Assembly: GCA_002011735.1 (NCBI GenBank)
Contig: MTOQ01000078.1
Coordinates: forward strand, 1 to 37,592
Reading direction: 5' to 3'
DNA from: Nitrospirae bacterium JdFR-81
GTDB lineage: Bacteria > Nitrospirota > Thermodesulfovibrionia > UBA6902
Length of the DNA: 37,592 nt
Part shown: positions 32,301 through 37,592 of the stretch, piece by piece
How the letters are laid out: each line of letters opens with the position of its first letter
How positions within the stretch are numbered: the stretch's first letter is position 1
The notes under the pieces: model-generated
Seen by the model: the letters and a program-made list of their open reading frames with translations, nothing else
Databases searched by the model: none
What the model was told of the DNA's origin: nothing
Made by a program: the position numbers and the translations under genes

Positions 32301-32788
32301 GCAGGCTGTTTGTCCATCATAAAGACTATTCCGAGAACGATATAGACACAGTGTCACTTGAAGATGTGTATGAAAGGATCAGGGCAGACGCCGAAACAGA
32401 GGCACTCCCTCTCAGCAACAGATTCTGGGACGAATATGAGGCTGTAAAAAACTTCAGAGAGAGGCACACCTCTCACAGGGTTGAGCACAGCATAGAGCAG
32501 AAGGCTGTCAACAATCTGAAGACAATACTGAAGATAAGTGATATGGATGCACTCACCCCTTATAAACCATTTATCAGGATCCTCCTTGAGGACATCCTTG
32601 ACTACGGAACCCTATCCAACTATACCCTCCGGAGGCTTGCCAATCTTAATATACAGGATCAGGACAGATTGGTCGGCGAAATAAATACCCTCAGGAGACA
32701 GCTTGGGGAAGACTATCTGGAGAGGGAAAGAGGGAGAATGAAGGAGATTGCAAAAGAGATAATTATTGCCATAGAGAACAGAAAGTGA
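29381..32788 (+). CDS. PLD-nuclease/SNF2-type helicase, defence or restriction protein
   Basis: Protein of 1135 residues joining a phospholipase D-type nuclease domain to an SF2 helicase. PLD region (about 25-215): HAKLYIF with His155 and Lys157, then GSSNLTHAGL with Asn180, a single HKD half-site that would act as a dimer. Helicase: Walker A GLGKT (306-310), DEAH (383-386), LLTATPFNN (about 407), and in the second lobe SEYIDTVEYL, LLTTDKISEGFNL and QRVGRINRI (about 844-852). GTG 29381 is set by AAGGAGG seven bases upstream; ATG 29450 is possible. With the methyltransferase 1 kb downstream it likely forms an ATP-dependent restriction or related anti-phage system, with this as the cutting and translocating subunit. 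Confidence 0.85.
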   Translation: MVFPEALGISSLDPLVRTVLLLSMSNFITNSHTRSLKKRLQELLLKSRELKFLVGFFYFSGIRELYNALRENPAVTLKVLVGLNVDRTMHGLIEYGGDRHYLSDDERVYNFFRSIRNSINTEHFDNREFYEQVRFFLQLIRDGRLIIRKTYEPNHAKLYIFKLEQTQVGRNALFITGSSNLTHAGLTKQQEFNVEISDYGLEEAEEYFDSLWKEAVYITEVDETRKRLIELIERETLIKEITPFEAYCLVLKTYLDTFAGMELSQRVEQVLLENNYRVYNYQLDAIRQARSIIEQCGGVIIADVVGLGKTVIACAVAFELKKRGIVIAPPGLIGDKTASEGWKKYLEEFYLSKFGWEAFSLGDLEKVADYVSRARDIEVVIVDEAHRFRNQDTRDYELLKNICRGRNVMLLTATPFNNRPADIFSLLKLFITPKKSTITLTDNLEAKFVEFRGTFDRLSYIRRYANSSDPKKRQRALAYYNALFGEGTIDLRKVKARAHYLAGQIKHVIEPVTIRRNRLDLQKNPLYKDEVRELSKVEDPMEWFYELTEEQSGFYDRIINEYFAMPEEGGRFKGAIYMPFAYEVGRVDDLGEDEQFQYISQFNLYDFMRRLLVKRFESSFGAFRQSLKNFRKITQDVLTFIEKTGRYILDRDLLEKIYDKDPEVIEQELAGYAEKIRKNEYPKNHKIYEIKKFKRQKEFIEDINSDLELFEDILKELEGLNLVDDDPKVESLIKNLKTDILNKSKDNEPKRKAVIFSEYIDTVEYLEPILQKAFNNRVLVVRGDLTKRKTDDIYANFDASHPEERQRDDYDILLTTDKISEGFNLNRAGVVVNYDIPWNPVRVIQRVGRINRISKKVFDSLYIVNFFPTEKGADLVRSREIASNKMFLIHNALGEDSKIFDIDEEPTPSGLYQRIQQNPDYLESESFYTRVLKEFEEIKASHPSLIESLENFPPRVKVAKPSGRDELFVVIKKGRLFVHHKDYSENDIDTVSLEDVYERIRADAETEALPLSNRFWDEYEAVKNFRERHTSHRVEHSIEQKAVNNLKTILKISDMDALTPYKPFIRILLEDILDYGTLSNYTLRRLANLNIQDQDRLVGEINTLRRQLGEDYLERERGRMKEIAKEIIIAIENRK

Positions 32789-32801
32789 GTTTATCAAGTT
32801 G

Positions 32802-32810
32802 TGATATAAT
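32802..32810 (+). promoter_or_regulatory. Extended -10 promoter before the MNT/HEPN-methyltransferase genes
   Basis: TGATATAAT is a perfect extended -10 (TGn plus TATAAT), 14 bp after the helicase stop. No good -35 is needed with this type. It would start transcription near 32817 and drive the mini-ORF, mntA, hepT and possibly the methyltransferase independently of the helicase. Confidence 0.6.
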
Positions 32811-32857
32811 CTATAAAAAGTTTTCAAATCTATTGTGTTGGTTGAGAAAATGAAGAT

Positions 32858-32941
32858 ATGAAGACTCTTAAAGGAATAAGGGAAACTTTAGAAAGACGCA
32901 GTGATTATATAAAAGAGAGACTCGGCCTCAAAGAGATATGA
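32858..32941 (+). pseudogene. 27-codon mini-ORF resembling the N-terminus of an MNT nucleotidyltransferase
   Basis: ATG 32858 to TGA 32941, encoding 27 residues (MKTLKGIRETLERRSDYIKE, then RLGLKEI). The pattern matches the usual head of MNT-type nucleotidyltransferases, just before their IFGSYxRG motif, but that motif is absent here. The stop overlaps the ATG of the following complete MNT gene (ATGA). It may be the remnant of an older copy, or a short leader peptide coupling translation to mntA. Confidence 0.45.
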
Positions 32942-33342
32942 AGATTGATTTCAGCAGGATAACATTAAACCACGAAAAGCTCCGCCGTTCAGGTGTAGGG
33001 GCATTGATTGTTTTTGGCTCATATGTGGAAGGCACCGCTCACCCTGGCAGTGATATAGATGTGGGGGTGGTATTTGAAGACCAGAACCCACTTAAGACTG
33101 ATCCTGTAGAAGTTTATGGTCTTCTTCATGAAGAACTTTCTGAGAAGATAAGCGAGAATATTGATATTGTATATCTACACGAAACACCCCTGAGCCTTCA
33201 ATTTAACGCTGTAACAGAGGGAGTTCCTATATTTTATACCTCAGAAGAATTTTATTATGATTATAAAGAGCGGATAATTAAGTTGTATTTAGACTTCAGG
33301 TTTTTTGAGAATATATTTGATGAGGCAGTGCTTGAAGGATGA
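32938..33342 (+). CDS. mntA: MNT-type nucleotidyltransferase antitoxin
   Basis: Antitoxin of a HEPN/MNT pair; the known MntA inactivates its HepT partner by adding AMP to a tyrosine. It has 134 residues. GSYVEGTAHPGSDIDVGVV (about 27-45) gives the GS-x10-DxD catalytic motif with Asp39 and Asp41. ENIDIVYL (about 78) may supply the third acidic residue. The start ATG overlaps the stop of the mini-ORF, and its own stop overlaps the hepT ATG by 4 bp, so the three frames are translationally linked. It sits between two restriction-type genes, an unusual place that suggests TA protection of the island. Confidence 0.88.
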   Translation: MKIDFSRITLNHEKLRRSGVGALIVFGSYVEGTAHPGSDIDVGVVFEDQNPLKTDPVEVYGLLHEELSEKISENIDIVYLHETPLSLQFNAVTEGVPIFYTSEEFYYDYKERIIKLYLDFRFFENIFDEAVLEG

Positions 33343-33794
33343 CTGACAGAAAACCTATTAACCTCCAGAAGATCAGAAATATTCTTGCGGATATAGAGAG
33401 TAGCGTAGAAGAACTTAAAGCCATTACATCCTGTAGCCTTGATGATTTCAAGAAAGATAAAAGAAACTATGGCCTGGCAGAACACTATTTAAGAAGGGCA
33501 CTTGAGGGAGTTCTTACCATAGGAAGCCATATTCTGTCGCGCCTGCCCGTAAAGACAAAGGATTATAGACAGATTATCCTGAGTCTTGGTGAACATGGGA
33601 TAGTACCAGTGGATTTTGCCGAGAAAAACAAAAAACTTGCCAGTTACAGAAACAGGCTTGTCCATCTTTACTGGGAGGTCTCTGTAGAAGAACTATATCA
33701 GGTAATCAAACAGCATATAGATGATCTTTCCCTGTTCTGTTTTTATTATAAAGAAGTCATTAAAAATCCTCAGAAATTTGGGCTTGATGTTTAG
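33339..33794 (+). CDS. hepT: HEPN-domain toxin (HepT family RNase)
   Basis: Predicted RNase toxin of the HEPN family. It has 151 residues, nearly all helix. The active motif RNRLVHLYW holds Arg104-x4-His109-x-Tyr111, the RX4HXY signature. The Tyr is the residue AMPylated in the Shewanella HepT/MntA system. AEHYLRRALEGVLTIGSHIL is the conserved dimer helix. It begins inside the mntA stop (ATGA) and ends 5 bp before the methyltransferase gene. Confidence 0.9.
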   Translation: MTDRKPINLQKIRNILADIESSVEELKAITSCSLDDFKKDKRNYGLAEHYLRRALEGVLTIGSHILSRLPVKTKDYRQIILSLGEHGIVPVDFAEKNKKLASYRNRLVHLYWEVSVEELYQVIKQHIDDLSLFCFYYKEVIKNPQKFGLDV

Positions 33795-33799
33795 CAGGC

Positions 33800-36700
33800 A
33801 TGGCAAAGGAGACACTACAGGATATAATCCACAACTTCTCACCTGAAAAATTCATCCACTTCTTCAGACTGAAGAGCCGCTCCTTCCGCCCCTATTCCGA
33901 GCCAGCCCCTGAGTACAACGACGACCACTTTACCAATGCCCTTTTCCTTGGCAAGATTCCATTTAATGAAACAGAGAGACTGGTTATATACTCTTTCAGG
34001 ACAAATAAGGACATTAAAGAACGCTCTGGCAAAAAGGCACAGTATGAAAAGGGCAAGAGGATCCTGAAAGACACCTTCACCGATGCAGGGATATTTATTT
34101 TTTATGATCAAAATAGTAATTTCAGATTCTCCCTGATTACAGCAATATACAGCGGTCCCAAACGCCAGTTCAGCCACTTCAAGCGCTACACCTACTTTGT
34201 AAGCCCTGATCTCACAAACAAGACCTTTCTTCAGCAGATAGGCGAGGGTGATTTTTCATCCATAGAGAAGATTAAAGAGGCTTTCTCCGTTGAAAAAGTA
34301 ACAAAGGAATTTTATCAGGAAATTGCAAACTGGTATTTCTGGGCCCTTAAGCATGTCAGATTCCCGCCTCAGGCAGAGGCGGAACCAAACGGCAGAAACA
34401 TTGCCGTCATCAGGCTTATCACCCGAATTATCTTCATATGGTTTATGAAGCAGAAGGGCATAGTGCCTGATTATCTCTTTGACAGAGATAAGGCACTGCG
34501 TGAAATTCTTAAAGACCTCTCTAATAACGAGAGCACCTATTATAAGGCAATTCTTCAGAACCTGTTTTTTGCAACTCTGAACACCCCACAAAAAGAACGA
34601 GGATTCAGACGACCAGAGAGATACTCCAGAGGCTATAACCCTGATTTCACAAACCAGTATGTCTATCGCTACCAGAGCATGTTCAAAGAACCGGACAGAC
34701 TGAAAGAGTACTTTGGTAAAATCCCCTTCTTAAATGGTGGTCTCTTTGAATGTCTTGATGATGGCAGGAAAGATATCTATATAGATGGATTCACTGAAAG
34801 GTCTAAAAAGTATCAACCAGTTGTGCCAAACTTTTTGTTCTTTTCAGATGAGACAACCGTTGACCTGAGTAAGGACTATGGTGAAGCAAAATATAGAAAG
34901 GCCGGAGTTAGAGGACTTATAAATATCCTCAAATCCTACAACTTCACCATTGACGAGAACACCCCTGTAGATGAAGAGGTTGCCCTTGACCCTGAACTCC
35001 TTGGTAAGGTCTTTGAGAATCTCCTTGCCAGTTATAACCCTGAGACCGCTACCACAGCAAGAAAGGCAACCGGCAGTTACTACACTCCCAGAGAAGTGGT
35101 TGACTACATGGTTGAAGAGTCCCTGAAGGAATATTTTGTAACAACTGTCCCGGGGATTGACAGGAAAAGACTGGATATCCTTTTTTCCTATGAAAGTGAT
35201 GAGAATCCATTCAATGATAAAGAGACTGATAAACTTATCACTGCCATACATCAGCTCAAGATAATTGACCCTGCTGTTGGCTCTGGTGCATTCCCCATGG
35301 GAATCTTACACAGACTTGTTCATATTCTGCACAAACTCGATCCCCATAATCTGAAATGGAAGGAAGAACAGATAAAGGCAGTTGAGCAGAATGTGAAAGA
35401 CCCCTCTCTCAGGCATGAGTTAATACAGAAGATCGAGGAAAGTTTTGCCTTAAATGAACTTGATTATGGAAGAAAGCTATACCTTATTCAGAATTGTCTT
35501 TATGGAGTGGACATCCAGCCCATTGCCATACAGATTGCAAAATTGAGATTTTTCATTTCTCTTCTGGTTGATGTAACAGTGGATAGAACCAAGAAAAACT
35601 TTGGCATAGAACCTCTTCCGAATCTTGAGACAAAGTTCGTTGCCGGGAATACATTGATTGGGCTAAATAACATGATAAGTATGTTGCCTCGGAAACTGGA
35701 AAGAATAAACCAGTTTAGAGACTCTTTATTTAGTCTCAGGCAAGAATACTTTTCTACATGGGACAATGAAAAGAAAAAAGAGATAAAGGAACAAGACAAA
35801 GAACTCCGTGAAACTATGCAAGAAATTATTAAGGATTACATTGAAAAGATTAATAGAAAAATAATTCCCCTGAAAGAAGAATTAGAGGCTGTTCCCAAAG
35901 AAAGAGAAATAGTTACAAGACAGGAAAAAGCCCTTTTTGAAACAATAACCGTCATGGTTGACCTCAATGAATTGAAAAGACAGGGAATCCAGAACAAGAT
36001 AGACAAAATAAGAGCAGAAGTTTCATCGTATGAAAGATTGCTTGAAAGTTTTCAGAAAATCATTGAGTGGGATCCTTATGACACCGAACACCATGCCAAC
36101 TGGTTCGATCCTGAGTGGATGTTTGGGGTGAGAGAAGGTTTTGACATCGTAATAGGAAATCCGCCGTATGTGAGGCAGGAGAAGATAAAATCCCTCAAAC
36201 CAATGCTCAGGGCATCAGGTTACAAGACATTCACCTCCACCGCCGACCTCTACACATACTTTTACGAACAGGGTTACAGGTTGCTGAAAGAGGGAGGCAT
36301 CCTCTGCTTTATCTCAAGCAACAAGTGGATGAGGGCAAAGTATGGTGAGACACTTAGGGAATTCCTTAAGAAAAATACAAGGGTTATTACTATTATAGAC
36401 TTTGGTGGTTACTCTGTTTTTGAACAGACAGTGGACACGAATATTATCCTTTTTCAGAAGACAAAACCACAAAAAATCCACAGGGTGGGTTTTGTTAACA
36501 TAAGGAACAACACAGACGACCCTATAACACAAATAAAAGAGAACATCTCCTCAATACCCCAGCAGAAACTATCTATCAGTGCCTGGACACTTGCTGACGA
36601 AAGGGTCTTAAGACTCAAAGAGAAGATAGAGCGCACTGGCAGGCCGTTGAAGGAGTGGGATGTAAAGATATATTTTGGAATTAAGACGGGCTTTAACAGA

Positions 36701-37483
36701 GCCTTTATCATAGATACGCAAAAAAGGGAAGAAATACTGAGAAATTGCAAAAGTGAGAAGGAACGGAGACTCACAGAGCAGTTAATCAGACCAATTCTCA
36801 GAGGAAGAGACATAGGAAGATATTATTACAGATGGGCTGACCTCTGGCTGATAAAGATTGAGTCAGGCTGGACGGATAGGCATAGAAATGGTAAAAAACC
36901 AGAAGATTTTTTTAAATCCACTTTACCCTCAATCTATGAACACTTGATTTCTTTTGCTAATAAGAAGAGTAAAGGCAAAGGTTTGTTAAACCGAGACGAT
37001 CAGGGAGATTACTGGTGGGAGTTGAGAGATTGTGATTACTATAGTGAATTTGAGAAAGAAAAAATTATTTACCCTGACATTTCTGAGCGATTGACCTTTG
37101 CTTTTGATAGTAACAGATATTTTCTCAATAACACCTGCTATTTTATAACTTCAGGAAGTAAATATTTACTTGGAGTTTTAAATTCCTCATTAATGGACTT
37201 TTACTATAAACAGATTTCCTCTCAACTTGGAAATGAAGCTATACGAGCCTTTACTGTTTTTCTTGAACAACTCCCTATCCCACCCATCACCCCACAAAAC
37301 AAACCTATTGCTAAAAAGATAGAAGCCCTGGTTGAGGAGATTCTCTCAATCACTCAGGACAGCGGTTATCCCCAGAGTTCAGAAAAACAGACAATAGTAA
37401 AAGACCTTGAAAGAGAGATAGACAGGATGGTATATAAACTTTACGAACTTACGCCAGAGGAGATAGAGATTGTGGAAAAGTGA
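33800..37483 (+). CDS. Eco57I/PglX-type adenine-specific DNA methyltransferase with specificity region
   Basis: Protein of 1227 residues that should methylate adenine N6 and recognise a DNA site. Residues 1-330 have no clear nuclease motif. RKATGSYYTPREVV (about 420) is the usual lead-in. Motif I is DPAVGSGAF (about 490) and motif IV is GNPPYVRQEKI (about 786). Residues about 640-770 form a charged coiled coil. After about 900, ADERVLRLKEKIERTG and YLLGVLNSSLMDFYYKQIS resemble a TaqI-like target recognition domain. Without an obvious PD-(D/E)XK, cleavage would fall to the PLD-helicase. BREX PglX is the other candidate family. It follows hepT by 5 bp and is visibly richer in A and T than the housekeeping genes, suggesting transfer. 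Confidence 0.85.
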   Translation: MAKETLQDIIHNFSPEKFIHFFRLKSRSFRPYSEPAPEYNDDHFTNALFLGKIPFNETERLVIYSFRTNKDIKERSGKKAQYEKGKRILKDTFTDAGIFIFYDQNSNFRFSLITAIYSGPKRQFSHFKRYTYFVSPDLTNKTFLQQIGEGDFSSIEKIKEAFSVEKVTKEFYQEIANWYFWALKHVRFPPQAEAEPNGRNIAVIRLITRIIFIWFMKQKGIVPDYLFDRDKALREILKDLSNNESTYYKAILQNLFFATLNTPQKERGFRRPERYSRGYNPDFTNQYVYRYQSMFKEPDRLKEYFGKIPFLNGGLFECLDDGRKDIYIDGFTERSKKYQPVVPNFLFFSDETTVDLSKDYGEAKYRKAGVRGLINILKSYNFTIDENTPVDEEVALDPELLGKVFENLLASYNPETATTARKATGSYYTPREVVDYMVEESLKEYFVTTVPGIDRKRLDILFSYESDENPFNDKETDKLITAIHQLKIIDPAVGSGAFPMGILHRLVHILHKLDPHNLKWKEEQIKAVEQNVKDPSLRHELIQKIEESFALNELDYGRKLYLIQNCLYGVDIQPIAIQIAKLRFFISLLVDVTVDRTKKNFGIEPLPNLETKFVAGNTLIGLNNMISMLPRKLERINQFRDSLFSLRQEYFSTWDNEKKKEIKEQDKELRETMQEIIKDYIEKINRKIIPLKEELEAVPKEREIVTRQEKALFETITVMVDLNELKRQGIQNKIDKIRAEVSSYERLLESFQKIIEWDPYDTEHHANWFDPEWMFGVREGFDIVIGNPPYVRQEKIKSLKPMLRASGYKTFTSTADLYTYFYEQGYRLLKEGGILCFISSNKWMRAKYGETLREFLKKNTRVITIIDFGGYSVFEQTVDTNIILFQKTKPQKIHRVGFVNIRNNTDDPITQIKENISSIPQQKLSISAWTLADERVLRLKEKIERTGRPLKEWDVKIYFGIKTGFNRAFIIDTQKREEILRNCKSEKERRLTEQLIRPILRGRDIGRYYYRWADLWLIKIESGWTDRHRNGKKPEDFFKSTLPSIYEHLISFANKKSKGKGLLNRDDQGDYWWELRDCDYYSEFEKEKIIYPDISERLTFAFDSNRYFLNNTCYFITSGSKYLLGVLNSSLMDFYYKQISSQLGNEAIRAFTVFLEQLPIPPITPQNKPIAKKIEALVEEILSITQDSGYPQSSEKQTIVKDLEREIDRMVYKLYELTPEEIEIVEK

Positions 37484-37498
37484 ACCTATTTGGTCATT

Positions 37499-37520
37499 GG
37501 TTGAGACATAGTATCCACCC
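37499..37520 (-). repeat. Inverted second copy of the 22-bp end sequence
   Basis: Read on the minus strand it begins GGGTGGATACTATGTC, matching 71-92 at 20 of 22 positions. It lies 15 bp after the methyltransferase stop, at the edge of the defence island. Bases 37484-37592 hold no convincing gene; a minus-strand open frame enters from outside but runs into the methyltransferase and resembles nothing I know. Confidence 0.45.
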
Positions 37521-37592
37521 TTATTAAGACTTTTTGGGAAGAAAATCTGGAAGATATCTATCATCCTGTCAAGATCCATCACTGGAAACAAG

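Noticed and set aside
29381-37483. Calling the island a complete BREX or DISARM system
   Set aside because: No BrxA/B/C/L/PglZ and no DrmA/DrmB genes are visible; only a helicase-PLD protein and a methyltransferase are present.
37379-37591. Minus-strand open frame at the right edge
   Set aside because: It lies mostly antisense to the methyltransferase 3' end, and the rest is too short to judge.

Overview
The window looks like chromosome of a Gram-negative, anaerobic or microaerophilic bacterium with sulfur metabolism. My best guess is the Nitrospirota/Thermodesulfovibrionia or a deltaproteobacterial neighbour. This rests on strong AGG/AGA use for arginine, haem genes mixed with an AhbD/NirJ-type radical SAM enzyme, an Sqr-DsrEFH sulfur module, FtsEX-EnvC, a PilT-type pilus motor and many c-di-GMP proteins. 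The assignment is inference; no marker was searched.

Layout. (1) 0.2-4.4 kb, + strand: tight housekeeping run rplI-dnaB-Memo family-YkgJ family-pgl. (2) 4.4-5.2 kb: a RHH antitoxin/PIN toxin pair behind a near-ideal palindromic operator. (3) 5.1-7.3 kb: AhbD/NirJ-like radical SAM/SPASM enzyme and hemE. (4) 7.4-11.3 kb: three PAS-containing signalling genes: a PAS-PAS protein broken by a one-base frameshift, a membrane PAS-HD-GYP protein and a PAS-PAS-GAF-GGDEF protein. (5) 11.3-14.9 kb: a protein with nine copies of a 14-residue coiled-coil repeat, then hemH and hemY. (6) 14.9-18.0 kb: a PilT-type ATPase with an N-terminal MshEN c-di-GMP-binding signature, and a diguanylate cyclase. (7) 18.0-20.6 kb: ADP-ribosylglycohydrolase (-), hisI, yraN, a small membrane protein, and a stand-alone protein built from four MshEN motifs. 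(8) 20.6-26.6 kb, - strand: two tRNA genes one base apart (Arg-CCT, Pro-CGG) and a coupled operon of split transketolase, ftsE, ftsX, an envC-like activator and ctpA. (9) 26.8-29.3 kb, - strand: arsR-dsrE-dsrF-dsrH-sqr. (10) 29.4-37.5 kb, + strand: a defence island with a PLD-nuclease/helicase, a MntA/HepT toxin-antitoxin pair and a large Eco57I-type DNA methyltransferase.

Most important observation: dsrE in the sulfur operon contains an in-frame UGA at codon 77. Reading continues for 41 family-like codons to a TAA. The UGA falls where DsrE/TusD proteins carry the catalytic persulfide cysteine (near residue 78) and makes a Sec-Gly-Gly-Cys motif. A hairpin with a perfect 8-bp stem and a G-initiated 4-nt loop begins 14 nt after the UGA, which fits the bacterial SECIS layout. 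An ordinary ORF caller ends the protein at the UGA and loses the active site. I read it as a selenocysteine-dependent sulfur carrier, co-transcribed with a sulfide:quinone oxidoreductase and a cysteine-containing ArsR regulator.

A second theme is c-di-GMP: two cyclases, one HD-GYP phosphodiesterase and two MshEN-motif proteins lie within about 13 kb, suggesting local control of type IV pili or a related machine. A third is haem synthesis: HemE, HemH and HemY beside an AhbD-like enzyme, with no hemN, hemF or hemQ in view.
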